Assembly: GCA_017625695.1 (NCBI GenBank)
Contig: JAGAKI010000076.1
Location: 1 to 64,000 of the forward strand
Direction of reading: 5' to 3'
DNA: 64,000 nt
Source: Clostridia bacterium
Lineage (GTDB): Bacteria; Bacillota; Clostridia; UMGS1840
Shown here: in pieces, positions 15,700-24,101 of the stretch
How the letters are laid out: the number at the start of each line of letters is the position of its first letter
How positions within the stretch are numbered: position 1 is the stretch's first letter
The notes under the pieces: model-generated
The model's database searches: none
Told to the model about the DNA's origin: nothing
Seen by the model: the letters and a program-made list of their open reading frames with translations, nothing else
Made by a program: the position numbers and the translations under genes

Positions 15700-16409
15700 C
15701 TTGTTTTAATTATTATTTTCGATACATCGCCAACCCACGAAACAGAATTTGCACCCGCTCCGAAGGAAGGGAAGGTGCTAAAACTTATTTTATTATTTTG
15801 CAGCGTTGCCGCCTTAAATGCCGATTGCAATTCGCTGTCAATTTCGATATATTCGTCTATATCCGAAATGAAAAACGAATTGTTGTTAATTTGAAGCGTT
15901 ACCGCTCCCGTTCCGTATATTCTTATATACGGTTGAGATTTCCACGCTTCGGGGTTGTATAACGTTGTCGGCTGTGTTATTACTGTTTCGCGGTCGCCGT
16001 CCTTACGGTATTTAAACGGTTTGCAATTAAATGTTATTGACGAAATACCGATTTTTTTTACTTTGTCTTCAATATCCAAAGTGGCGACGTATGCCGCTTT
16101 GCGATAATATAACGGGTCGTATGTGTCCGTAAGTGTGAAGTAACCGACTTCGGATTGTAACCACGCTTTTATTTTTCTTGCCATAAGGTCAAGCGGCCTT
16201 TCGTCCGAAATCAAATTCACGGGGTAGGTAACGGAAACATTTTTGAATTTCCCGTTGTCATTTATCACGTCGCCGTCTTTGCCCGGTACGGATATAAATT
16301 CAACATCACGTTCCGGGCTTGTGATGTGCGGCGTTTCTGTGATAATTAAGCCCATATCTGCGGAAGATACGTTGCGAAAAATAAAACGATTTGTATTTTC
16401 TCTAATCAC
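15684..16409 (-). CDS. Distal tail protein (Dit family)
   Basis: 241 residues, GTG 16409 behind GGGGGTG. Dit-like N-terminal beta-barrel features: ADMGLIITETPHITSPERDVEFISVPGKDGDV, with the PGRDG-like loop. The C-terminal half is a galectin-like region (ISSITFNCKPFKY). It forms the ring that joins tail tube to Tal. Four-base overlap with the tape measure gene. Confidence 0.9.
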   Translation of the reverse strand: MIRENTNRFIFRNVSSADMGLIITETPHITSPERDVEFISVPGKDGDVINDNGKFKNVSVTYPVNLISDERPLDLMARKIKAWLQSEVGYFTLTDTYDPLYYRKAAYVATLDIEDKVKKIGISSITFNCKPFKYRKDGDRETVITQPTTLYNPEAWKSQPYIRIYGTGAVTLQINNNSFFISDIDEYIEIDSELQSAFKAATLQNNKISFSTFPSFGAGANSVSWVGDVSKIIIKTRWCCI

Positions 16410-19357
16410 CCAAAAGCACCCCCGCGACGTTTGATATATTCTTCGGCAATTTCCATAAATTCGCCCATAATTTGGTGTAAGTCCTTATCGGTACTATTTA
16501 CGAATTTTTCTATATTGACATTAAGGCCGCCGAGATTGTTATTGATTTCTTGCATTGCATAACGTGAACCGCCGCCCGTGTTATTCATTGCAGCATTTAT
16601 CTTCTTTGCAAGAACATCTATCCAACCCGTATGTTTTTCAAGCGGCATAATTGCTTCCGCGCCGTCTTCGCCCGCTATAACGGGGGTTGCCTTCGTCAAA
16701 ACCGTACCTTCCGCAAGACGTGGTAAAGATAATGTTTTAATCTTTCCGACGGAAACGCCCGGTATTTTGTTAATAAGGCCGATTGCGCCATTTATAAGGC
16801 CGATTGCGCCGTTAATTGTATTTTGTATCATAGAAATAACGCCGTTAATGCCCGATTTTATCGCGCCGCCGATTGCGTTTGAAATAGATGTACCCAAGCT
16901 TGAAAAGGTGTTCTTTATAGTGTCCCAAAGGCCGCTAAAAAACGAACCCCAAGTTGAAAATACATTCTTTACAGCCGTCCAAGCTGCGGAAAATGTATCA
17001 CTAAACCACGAACCAACAGAAGCAAAAACAGCTTTTATGCTGTCCCATACTCCCGAAAAGAAGCCCGCCCAAGTGTTCACAATGCCTTTTATGGCTTCCC
17101 AAGCTTCCGACCAATTACCACTTAAAACATTCTTTACAACAGCAAATATGCCTTTGATTGTTTCCCATATCGCGGTAAAATACCCCGTTACGGTGTCCCA
17201 AATGGCTTTTATGGCCGTCCAAGCGGTTTCAAACATACCGCCTAAATATGTAGCAACAACCGAAAATACGGCTTTTATAGTGTCCCAAATAGCCGCAAAA
17301 TAGGAAGAAACAACGTCCCAAATTGCTTGAATGGCTATCCAAGCCGCTTCAAAAAATCCGCTTAAAACATCTTTGACAACCGAAAAAATTGTCTGTATGT
17401 TCTGCCAAATTGCTTCGAAATACGGTTTTACTAAATCCCAAACAACTTTTATAAGCTCCCAAGCTGCTTGAAATGCTCCCGAAATTGCGTCTTTTACGGG
17501 CTGTAAACTTTCGACTATGTACGCCCAAATTTCTTGAAGCTTCGTCCAAAGGCCTTGAAAATATCCTTTTATAACCTCTATCGCGGGGCTTATCCAATCA
17601 AGGAACGCTTGAAAAGCCGTCTTTATCGCTTCCCATAAGCCGATAAAGAAGTTTCGGAAGCCTTCGCACTTATTCCACAAAAGAACAAACGCGGCTACAA
17701 GTCCCGCTATCGCGACGACAATTAAGCCTATCGGATTTGCGTTCATTGCAGCATTAAGCAACCATTGCGCCGCGGCGACTACTTTTGTCATTGCGGCTTG
17801 CGCTGCTTGAACGATGTTGAAGGACGATAAGGCGGTTTTAACCGTCGAAATTACCGAACCTATTTTCTGCATAGCACTTATTGCTGATGTAACGCCCGTT
17901 GCCATTTTGCCGAAGGCTATTAAAGCCGGGCCGAGCGCTGCAACAATTCCACCTATTGCAACGATTGCGGTTTTTGAACCGTCCGAAAGGCCCGTAAACC
18001 ATTGTGCAAAACTTTTGATTTTTTCAACAAACTTTTCAAGCATTGGTGCGAGGGAAGAAAGAATTGTATTCCCTAAATCCGCGCCCGCAAGCTTTAAATT
18101 ATTAAGTGCAAGCGCTGCTTTGTCGGGCGGGTCAAGTGTTGCATTGAAGGTGTCTGCAACGGTTGTTCCGTATTCGTCCATAGACGCGCACAAATCTTCA
18201 ATACTTAATCGACCTTCACGAATGGCGTTCGACATTTCGGCCGCGCCTTTCGTTCCGAAAATCTCTTGCGCTATTGTCAAAGCTTCGGTTTCCGTTTTAG
18301 CGTTTTTAATGCTGTCAATGGTCTTTTGTAAGCCTTCTTCCATTGAAAGCCCTTCTTTTGCATAATTTACAACCGCTTTTTTAAGTCCTGCAAGGGCCGT
18401 TGTTGAATTTACGCCGTTCTTTTCGAATTCGGCCATAAGTCCGATTGATTGTTCGAAGGTTAAGCCCATTTCCTTGAAGACGGAATTGTTTTCAAGTGCG
18501 CTGTTCATAAGAACATCGACGGAAATTCCCGTTTCCTGCGCTTTCGAAGTAATAAGGCCAAGAACATTCGGCGTTTTTTCCGCTTCGATGTTCCAAGCTT
18601 CCATAATCTTTTTTGTTGTACCAATCGAATTATTTAAGTCTGTTTCGTTAATCTCCGCAAACTGTATAAATTCTTTTGAAAGGTCTTCAAGAACCTTCCC
18701 CGTAGCGCCGAACCTTGTATTTACTTCGCCGATTGCAATTCCTGCATTTTCGGCCGTGGTCGGTATTTCGGAAAAAACGTTGTTCATACTGTTTTGTAAA
18801 CCGTCTAACGCTTCGCCCGTTGCGCCCGTTTTCGTTATGATTGTGTCATAGCCCGCGTCTATTTCGTTAAACGAAGCAACGCTTGCCGCTCCGATTGCAG
18901 CAATTCCCGCCGTAACGGGTAACATTTTCTTTCCCGCTGCTTCGGATTTTTCGCCGATTTTGGTTGATACTTCCGAAATTTTATCAAGTGCCGACGTTGA
19001 ATTGTTGGCTGCTTCTTCAAGCGTTTTTAATTCTTGTTCGGTTTTAATGATTTCACGCTGCAAGGCGCGGTATTGTTCTTCCGATACTTCGCCGCGCTCA
19101 AATTGTGCTTGCACTTGCTTTTCGGCTTCTTTGAGGGTGTCAAGCTTTCCTTTCGTACTTTCGATTTGCTCCGAAAGAAGCTTCTGTTTTTGGGCTAATA
19201 GTTCGGTATTTTTCGGGTCTAATTTTAAGAGTTTATCAACTTGTTTAAGTTCGTTTTGAAGATTTCGGCTTGTCTTGTTGACTTCCGACAAAGCCTTATT
19301 TAAAGGCGCGGTATTACCGCCGATGTCGATTGTAATTCCTTTAATGCCCGCTCCCAC
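16406..19357 (-). CDS. Tail tape measure protein
   Basis: 983 residues, GTG 19357 with AGGAGGG 7 bases upstream. The N-terminus is a coiled coil (TAPLNKALSEVNKTSRNLQNEL); about 150-400 matches the phage tail tape measure core (TPNVLGLITSKAQETG). Two hydrophobic segments lie near 460-560. Then comes an array of helical units of about 41 residues with AIWDTIKAVFSVV-like consensus. By the usual 0.15 nm per residue it would set a tail near 150 nm, consistent with a siphovirus. Confidence 0.95.
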   Translation of the reverse strand: MGAGIKGITIDIGGNTAPLNKALSEVNKTSRNLQNELKQVDKLLKLDPKNTELLAQKQKLLSEQIESTKGKLDTLKEAEKQVQAQFERGEVSEEQYRALQREIIKTEQELKTLEEAANNSTSALDKISEVSTKIGEKSEAAGKKMLPVTAGIAAIGAASVASFNEIDAGYDTIITKTGATGEALDGLQNSMNNVFSEIPTTAENAGIAIGEVNTRFGATGKVLEDLSKEFIQFAEINETDLNNSIGTTKKIMEAWNIEAEKTPNVLGLITSKAQETGISVDVLMNSALENNSVFKEMGLTFEQSIGLMAEFEKNGVNSTTALAGLKKAVVNYAKEGLSMEEGLQKTIDSIKNAKTETEALTIAQEIFGTKGAAEMSNAIREGRLSIEDLCASMDEYGTTVADTFNATLDPPDKAALALNNLKLAGADLGNTILSSLAPMLEKFVEKIKSFAQWFTGLSDGSKTAIVAIGGIVAALGPALIAFGKMATGVTSAISAMQKIGSVISTVKTALSSFNIVQAAQAAMTKVVAAAQWLLNAAMNANPIGLIVVAIAGLVAAFVLLWNKCEGFRNFFIGLWEAIKTAFQAFLDWISPAIEVIKGYFQGLWTKLQEIWAYIVESLQPVKDAISGAFQAAWELIKVVWDLVKPYFEAIWQNIQTIFSVVKDVLSGFFEAAWIAIQAIWDVVSSYFAAIWDTIKAVFSVVATYLGGMFETAWTAIKAIWDTVTGYFTAIWETIKGIFAVVKNVLSGNWSEAWEAIKGIVNTWAGFFSGVWDSIKAVFASVGSWFSDTFSAAWTAVKNVFSTWGSFFSGLWDTIKNTFSSLGTSISNAIGGAIKSGINGVISMIQNTINGAIGLINGAIGLINKIPGVSVGKIKTLSLPRLAEGTVLTKATPVIAGEDGAEAIMPLEKHTGWIDVLAKKINAAMNNTGGGSRYAMQEINNNLGGLNVNIEKFVNSTDKDLHQIMGEFMEIAEEYIKRRGGAFG
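16900..17600 (-). repeat. Tandem 123-bp repeats in the tape measure gene
   Basis: Imperfect units encode aW.aIkaIWd.v..yf.aIw.tik.if.vv, about 41 residues each. Neighbouring units such as AAWIAIQAIWDVVSSYF and TAWTAIKAIWDTVTGYF are clearly related. Unit gain or loss would change tail length in steps of about 6 nm. Confidence 0.7.
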
Positions 19358-19360
19358 GTT

Positions 19361-19645
19361 TTAGCCCTCCTTTTTTGAAAAATGTTCCCGAAGGGCTTTG
19401 CGGTCGGGTTTTGTCTGTTCCAAAATCCAACAAGTTTCAAGATATTCGCGCCCTTCTTCCGTTTGGCTTTTTTTGAATATAAAAGCGTCGCGGAGTAACG
19501 ACAAATATATGTCGTATTGTACTTCTTCGATTTCGGCGAAGGAAAGGCCCGTATATTCTGCAACAAGCCTTTCCGAAATCGTCCGAATGTTATATTTTAC
19601 CGCGTCTTCGTCGTCGCCCGGTAGAAGCGGTATTTTTAGTTTGGG
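19361..19645 (-). CDS. Tail assembly chaperone gpT part, made by -1 frameshift from gpG
   Basis: At the end of the gpG gene the minus strand reads GAC-CCA-AAC-TAA, containing the slippery heptamer C-CCA-AAC at 19645-19639. Slipping back one base reads on without a stop for about 92 codons (LKIPLLPGDDEDAVKYNIRT.. to ..REHFSKKEG) and ends at 19361, just before the tape measure start. The frame has no start codon of its own with a ribosome site. The fusion gpGT (about 196 residues) would help load the tail tube protein onto the tape measure. Confidence 0.85.
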   Translation of the reverse strand, partial: PKLKIPLLPGDDEDAVKYNIRTISERLVAEYTGLSFAEIEEVQYDIYLSLLRDAFIFKKSQTEEGREYLETCWILEQTKPDRKALREHFSKKEG

Positions 19646-19950
19646 TCGTCCGTTGCGTACCCCGTGAATTCTGTATATTCATTGAACAGCATTATTACGT
19701 CGTCGATGTCGAACATTTCGCCGACTTCATCGGCTGTATATTTCTTCTTCTGCATATTGCAAGAAAGAATTTCGGCCGTTACTTCGTAAAGGTCGTTTAT
19801 GCTTTTTTCGTCCAATGTGTCGGCGTTTATATCCTTCATAAGCGCCATTTTTTCAAAAGTCCTTTTTTTCGGCATTGTGCAAATAAGCGTTGTGCCGTCG
19901 TAAAGTTTTACGGTAAAGGTCTTTTTTTGAATTTTGGTGTAATCAAGCAT
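19636..19950 (-). CDS. Tail assembly chaperone gpG
   Basis: 104 residues. Small acidic helical protein (KTFTVKLYDGTTLICTMPKKRTFEKMALM, then ADEVGEMFDIDDVIMLFNEY) located between the major tail protein and the tape measure gene, the conserved site of gpG. It ends on a slippery heptamer that allows the gpGT extension. Chaperone absent from the mature virion, by analogy with lambda. Confidence 0.88.
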   Translation of the reverse strand: MLDYTKIQKKTFTVKLYDGTTLICTMPKKRTFEKMALMKDINADTLDEKSINDLYEVTAEILSCNMQKKKYTADEVGEMFDIDDVIMLFNEYTEFTGYATDDPN

Positions 19951-19963
19951 TATTTAAGCCCCC

Positions 19964-20557
19964 TTATGCTTCTTCGCCGTCATCCGGGGTTTTATCGTCT
20001 TCGGTTGAAGCTGCAGCCGCGCCGTCGTCCTTAATTTCTTCGATAAGCTGAATTAAAGTGCCTTCGTCGTCCTGCGGTTCTGCTTTGAATTCGGGGTTTA
20101 CAACTGTTTCCGCGTCTTTCGCAAAAGTGATTGTAAGCGCGGCGCTGTTTTTACCAACAATAAGAACGTACATATTGCCGTCCTTTTTGTCTTTGTGTGC
20201 AAAAAGAATAACGTATGATTTGCCGTTGTCATTATCAAGGCCACCAATTTTGACAATTCTTTTATTGCCTTCTGTGGTAACTCTTGCAGTAGATACAAGC
20301 TTGTCAACGTTTCTGCACCAAGTACAAAGGCCGAGTTTCAACAAGGCTTCTTCCTTTGTTAAAACTGTTTTTGTTACAGTTCCGAAATCGTCCGAAGCTG
20401 TATAACTTTCGGGCGTATATTCAAGAGAAGCGCCGCCCGATGTACGGCCGAGGCGGTTTTCTTCCTTTTCGATTTCTTCAATGGCGGGAATTTCCCCCGT
20501 GTATTCCATAAAATAAGTATGGCCGCTGCCGAGTACAATTCTTTCTTTTTTAGCCAT
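19964..20557 (-). CDS. Major tail tube protein
   Basis: 197 residues from ATG 20557 (GGAGG 8 bases upstream); an in-frame TTG at 20572 overlaps that ribosome site. Beta-rich protein (ERIVLGSGHTYFMEYTGEIP, then SYTASDDFGTVTKTVLTKEEA), with an acidic flexible C-terminus (EEIKDDGAAAASTEDDKTPDD). Its order between tail terminator and gpG identifies it as the tube subunit. Confidence 0.85.
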   Translation of the reverse strand: MAKKERIVLGSGHTYFMEYTGEIPAIEEIEKEENRLGRTSGGASLEYTPESYTASDDFGTVTKTVLTKEEALLKLGLCTWCRNVDKLVSTARVTTEGNKRIVKIGGLDNDNGKSYVILFAHKDKKDGNMYVLIVGKNSAALTITFAKDAETVVNPEFKAEPQDDEGTLIQLIEEIKDDGAAAASTEDDKTPDDGEEA

Positions 20558-20891
20558 TTTGATTTCCTCCAATCTTTATAATTGTTTCAAATTCATACGA
20601 AGCCAAGTGCAATTTTTGGTCTTCGAGATGTTCGCGCCATATATCAAATTCAACAGAAGACAAAGCCGCTTCGATTTTCCCTTCGATTTCTTTGTTTCTG
20701 CTTTTTGTGTATAACTCAATCGTAACTTTACAGCGATTTAAGAAGTTTTTGTCGTCGCTGCCGTAATGATGTTCGTTATCTATAAACCATTTAATATAAG
20801 GCGGGTCGGGAAGTGGTTTGTTTTTGTACGGCTTGAATTTTTCAAAAGCAACGGGAAGCCCCAACCCTGCAAGTAATTTTTCAACGTCCAC
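20550..20891 (-). CDS. Tail terminator / minor tail protein
   Basis: 113 residues. Compact alpha-beta protein (LPDPPYIKWFIDNEHHYGSDDKNF, then RCKVTIELYTKSRNKEIEGKIE) of the size and position of the tail terminator that caps the tube. Its 3' end overlaps the start of the major tail protein gene by 8 bases, and its start overlaps the gp10-like gene. The family is inferred from gene order more than motif. Confidence 0.75.
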   Translation of the reverse strand: MDVEKLLAGLGLPVAFEKFKPYKNKPLPDPPYIKWFIDNEHHYGSDDKNFLNRCKVTIELYTKSRNKEIEGKIEAALSSVEFDIWREHLEDQKLHLASYEFETIIKIGGNQNG

Positions 20892-21270
20892 CGCTTTTTA
20901 TCACTCCTTCCACTTTGCTTTCAAAGTCCTTGACGGCTTTTTCTTCATTTTCCTTTATGTGAGGAAAAGCGCGGGACGTGCCGCCGTTCCGCGTTTTGTG
21001 CGGCTTTTCCAAAAGGTGCGGAAGCGTATGTCGCGGCGCTTTTACAAACCAACGTTTGCGGCGCTCTGTCGGGCTTTCGTAAACAGTTTTAATGCTTATG
21101 GCCCTTTTATATTTTCCGCTTTCTTCGGGTGCGTCCGCGCGGGTATTCTGCAATAAATCTTCGGAAACATCGTCAACAACTTGTTTTATACCTTCTGTTA
21201 TAGCTTCCGAATACAAGGTTAATTCCTTCGAAATTGCGTCGGCTAATTGCCCGATTTGAATTCCCGCCAT
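20881..21270 (-). CDS. HK97 gp10-like neck/tail-completion protein
   Basis: 129 residues from ATG 21270; a longer frame to 21399 runs over the head-closure gene and was rejected. Pattern: IQIGQLADAISKELTLYSEAI, then RADAPEESGKYKRAISIKTVYE, and the basic HTLPHLLEKPHKTRNGG motif, all typical of the HK97-gp10 family. It acts at the head-tail joint or tail completion. Confidence 0.88.
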   Translation of the reverse strand: MAGIQIGQLADAISKELTLYSEAITEGIKQVVDDVSEDLLQNTRADAPEESGKYKRAISIKTVYESPTERRKRWFVKAPRHTLPHLLEKPHKTRNGGTSRAFPHIKENEEKAVKDFESKVEGVIKSGGR

Positions 21271-21272
21271 AA

Positions 21273-21548
21273 TTAAACACCTATTTTTTTGCCGCAATAA
21301 AGTTCGATTTTGCCGTCCCTTCGCATATAGGTTCGGTAAATATCGTAATTGCGGCCATTGATTTTGACATAAACTTCGTTGTCGTAATCGTCTATCCATA
21401 AGGAAATTTTAAATTCTGCTTTTAACCCTGCTTGCGCTGCGGAAAAAAATTCATTTTGTCCGACGCTTTCGACGGTCGCGAACACTTCTTTTTCTTCGGT
21501 CGTTTCGTCGTCTATTTCGTGAACAAGTATCACAATATCGTCATACAT
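21273..21548 (-). CDS. Head closure / head-tail joining protein
   Basis: 91 residues. Beta-barrel adaptor pattern (DIVILVHEIDD, VFATVESVGQNEFFSAAQAGLKAEFKISLW, then YDIYRTYMRRDGKIELYC) of the Phage_H_T_join family. It seals the portal after packaging and offers the tail docking site. Eight-base overlap with the preceding connector gene. Confidence 0.9.
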   Translation of the reverse strand: MYDDIVILVHEIDDETTEEKEVFATVESVGQNEFFSAAQAGLKAEFKISLWIDDYDNEVYVKINGRNYDIYRTYMRRDGKIELYCGKKIGV

Positions 21549-21828
21549 TGAAATATTTTCCCCCTTTGATTTTGGTTAAAAGCATATCATACGAAGCCAT
21601 AAGCTTTTCGCTGTCGGGATTGCTGCCGTAATTTGCGTTTACATATGTCAAAACCGCTTCGCGTATTATAGGGTCGGCGCAATCCGACAAGAATTTGTCG
21701 GATACGCCTATACGCTTTAAATCAGCGATTGCAACTTCTGCAAGCTGTTTTATATCGTCGTCAAGAACATTGCTGCGCGTTTTTCTTACGCGCGTTTTTG
21801 CCGCGTTTAAAAGGTCTTCTTTAACCAT
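21541..21828 (-). CDS. Head-tail connector (gp6-like adaptor)
   Basis: 95 residues, all helical. KEDLLNAAKTRVRKTRSNVLDDDIKQLAEVAIADLKRIG and DPIIREAVLTYVNANYG match the gp6/gp15-type adaptor that binds below the portal. ATG 21828, 12 bases after the stop of the capsid extension frame. Confidence 0.9.
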   Translation of the reverse strand: MVKEDLLNAAKTRVRKTRSNVLDDDIKQLAEVAIADLKRIGVSDKFLSDCADPIIREAVLTYVNANYGSNPDSEKLMASYDMLLTKIKGGKYFNV

Positions 21829-21839
21829 ATAAAGCCCCC

Positions 21840-22154
21840 TTATTCAGCGGAAACAACTTTTGCAGAACCAACAGCAACAGCCACATTATCGCCGTCAACC
21901 TCTACAACAACGATTGTTTTTCCGCTCTCTGCGGTTATTTCGTCGCTGCCGTTCCAATTAGTGTAACCCGAAGAACAAGTATCACCAACAGAAGGAATTG
22001 TCGGATTTGCTGCGATTTTATATTTGTAGCCGTTGCCGTCGGCCAAAGCTTCGGAAACGGTTATACGGGTATTACCCGAAGTTGTACCCGCTTCGGAAGT
22101 GATTGTCAATGTTGCCCCGCTCCCGTTGCGGCCATATGCCGCCGCGTCATTTAC
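21840..22154 (-). CDS. Ig-like/decoration extension of the capsid protein via -1 frameshift
   Basis: The frame opens at the capsid stop codon and runs 104 codons to 21840. It encodes a Thr/Val/Gly-rich beta domain (LTITSEAGTTSGNTRITVSEAL, then GKTIVVVEVDGDNVAVAVG). It has no ATG and no good ribosome site; a TTG at 22109 is the only candidate start. The capsid gene ends in nine As and a G (A-AAA-AAG, 22160-22154), a strong -1 slippery heptamer, so a fraction of capsid subunits would carry this domain. Confidence 0.7.
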   Translation of the reverse strand, partial: VNDAAAYGRNGSGATLTITSEAGTTSGNTRITVSEALADGNGYKYKIAANPTIPSVGDTCSSGYTNWNGSDEITAESGKTIVVVEVDGDNVAVAVGSAKVVSAE

Positions 22155-23335
22155 TTTTTTTTTACACGCAAGAAGCCGTTATGCGCTGCAACGTTACCGC
22201 CGACAAATACGTCGCCACGGTGTGCAATCTGTCCTTGCTTGAATTTGTATTCTGTTGAACGCTGTATGTCGATGTCCGAGAAAATCGGCATTTCATAATT
22301 TGATAACGGGCCGTATGCCATTGCATAATCACCCGCCGCGGTTGCTTCTGCTGAAACAGCCTTACAAGCGGAATTGATAATATAAGGAACGCCGTCAATG
22401 CTTCCTGTGTTACCGTGGTTAATAACTGTATATGCCTTTTTGCCGTCTGCATTTCTTACGGTTGCAAACGCCTTCAAGTCTGCTTTGTTAAGGATAAGCA
22501 CGGCCACGTCTTCGACATCTTCGTCGCCGCCGAATGAATAAATAATAGTGTCAAGGGTTGTTTTGTCGATTGCGGAAATCGCAATATCTGTTTTGCGGTC
22601 GATAATATCGTCCGCGCTGTCAGTAGGATTATAGAAAATTCCGTACAGTTTGCCCGTACCACCTTCGCCGACAAGAATTTGTCTTGAAAGCTTTTTACGG
22701 ATTGCAATTTCTGTTGAACCTTCGATTGTATCGCTGTACGCGGAGGGCGCAAGCTTTGCAATTTCTTCGGGTTCTTCGCAATATGCTGTAATTTTGGTTT
22801 TAACCATTTCAGCATAACCGAATGTCGGTTCTGCGTCCTTGTAGTTCTTGCCTTCTTCGGTGTAATCACCTTCGCCGTAGCTTTTCACAAATCCGCGCTT
22901 GTAGCTTTCGCCGCCCGGAAGGGGAATTGCCTTTACGCGGTCAACAAGCGAAGAAACTTCGTTGAAGCCGGGTTTTACGTCTGTCGCTGTGTGATTTGCA
23001 AGAACAGCGGAAGAAGAAGTAATCGCATTTTTTACACTGAAAGCGCGTGTTACTTTACCGCCCGCCATAAGGGTTTTTCCGTTCTTTGTGGCTTTATTTT
23101 CGGGGTCTGTTCCGCTTTCGCCGCCGCTGCCTTCACCGCCCGCGGGGTTGCCTTCGGGTTCTTCGCCCGCGCCGTCCGCAAGGTGCTGTAATCTTGCGCG
23201 GTTGGCCGCTTCTTCGATTTTTGCGTTTAAGTCCTCCGCTTCCTGCAAAAGCTTGTTGAGGGCTTCTGTGTCTGTGGTTTTTGCCGCTTCTGCGTTAATC
23301 GCACGCAAGCGGGCTTTCATTTCCTTTACTGTCAT
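22151..23335 (-). CDS. Major capsid protein, HK97 fold
   Basis: 394 residues. The first 100 or so are a coiled-coil scaffold-like delta domain (VKEMKARLRAINAEAAK, then EALNKLLQEAEDLNAKIEEAANRARL) followed by a Gly/Glu-rich linker, expected to be removed by the ClpP-like protease. The rest is HK97 capsid (NEVSSLVDRVKAIPLPGG, GGDEDVEDVAVLILNKADLKAF, PIFSDIDIQRSTEYKFKQGQI). It ends in VKKK on a run of nine As. ATG 23335, 8 bases after the protease gene. Confidence 0.96.
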   Translation of the reverse strand: MTVKEMKARLRAINAEAAKTTDTEALNKLLQEAEDLNAKIEEAANRARLQHLADGAGEEPEGNPAGGEGSGGESGTDPENKATKNGKTLMAGGKVTRAFSVKNAITSSSAVLANHTATDVKPGFNEVSSLVDRVKAIPLPGGESYKRGFVKSYGEGDYTEEGKNYKDAEPTFGYAEMVKTKITAYCEEPEEIAKLAPSAYSDTIEGSTEIAIRKKLSRQILVGEGGTGKLYGIFYNPTDSADDIIDRKTDIAISAIDKTTLDTIIYSFGGDEDVEDVAVLILNKADLKAFATVRNADGKKAYTVINHGNTGSIDGVPYIINSACKAVSAEATAAGDYAMAYGPLSNYEMPIFSDIDIQRSTEYKFKQGQIAHRGDVFVGGNVAAHNGFLRVKKK

Positions 23336-23342
23336 AGTTTTT

Positions 23343-24101
23343 TCAAACTCCTTTCGATATACCTTTTGTTACAAGGCTTAAAATTTTATTTGCCGTTGCT
23401 TTTGCTTCGGCTGTATTATCGGCCGCTTGCGCGGACTTGATAATCTGTTCGGGGATATTTCGGTACGCCGCTTTTACGTCGTCGGTAATTTGCGCCGCGT
23501 ATTCTTTCGCGTCGGCGACGGTAATTTTGAAATATTTTGAAGCTTCTTCGCCGTTCAACCACGTTTCAGCATTTACAAGCTGTTGTACGTCGTCAAGGCT
23601 TACGCCTTCGGCAAGGTGTGCTTTGTAAGCGTTCATTATTCCCGTTTCGATTGTGTCGAGGTCGTCGGCCATTTTGCGGAAGTCGTCGGCATTGCCGCAA
23701 CAAGCGTTCCACGGCTTATGAACCATTAAGAACGCATTTGAAGGTACGATAATTTCATCGCCCGCAAGCGCAATTACAGAAGCAATCGAAGCCGCCATAC
23801 CGTCAACGTGTACCGTCTTTTTGCCTTTATGTCTTAAAAGCATATTGTAAATAGCAAGGCCCGCAAAAACTGAACCGCCGCCGCTGTTTATGTAAATATT
23901 AAGGTCTTTTCCTTCCTGCTCTTTCAAAAAGTCGCGTATCGCTTCGGGGTATTGGTCGGTATCGTCCCACGCGCCCCACCAAGAAGAAACAATATCACCA
24001 TAAAAATATAAATCAGCCGTTGCAAGCGTCGAATTTTTCACGGTTAAAAACTGTTTTAAATTGTCTTTTGGCTGCTGCCCGGTGTTCAATCCTTTAATCA
24101 T
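23343..24101 (-). CDS. Head maturation protease, ClpP-like (S14)
   Basis: 252 residues. ClpP fold: DLNIYINSGGGSVFAGLAIYNML, nucleophile Ser105 in GMAASIASVIAL, His128 in FLMVHKP, and an Asp near 150. It should cleave the capsid delta domain during prohead maturation. Located between portal and capsid, with an 8-base overlap with the portal gene. Confidence 0.95.
   Translation of the reverse strand: MIKGLNTGQQPKDNLKQFLTVKNSTLATADLYFYGDIVSSWWGAWDDTDQYPEAIRDFLKEQEGKDLNIYINSGGGSVFAGLAIYNMLLRHKGKKTVHVDGMAASIASVIALAGDEIIVPSNAFLMVHKPWNACCGNADDFRKMADDLDTIETGIMNAYKAHLAEGVSLDDVQQLVNAETWLNGEEASKYFKITVADAKEYAAQITDDVKAAYRNIPEQIIKSAQAADNTAEAKATANKILSLVTKGISKGV

Noticed and set aside
22109-22160. Separate gene starting at TTG 22109 for the capsid-adjacent beta domain
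   Set aside because: No convincing ribosome site, and the frame continues upstream to the capsid slippery run; frameshift is the simpler reading.
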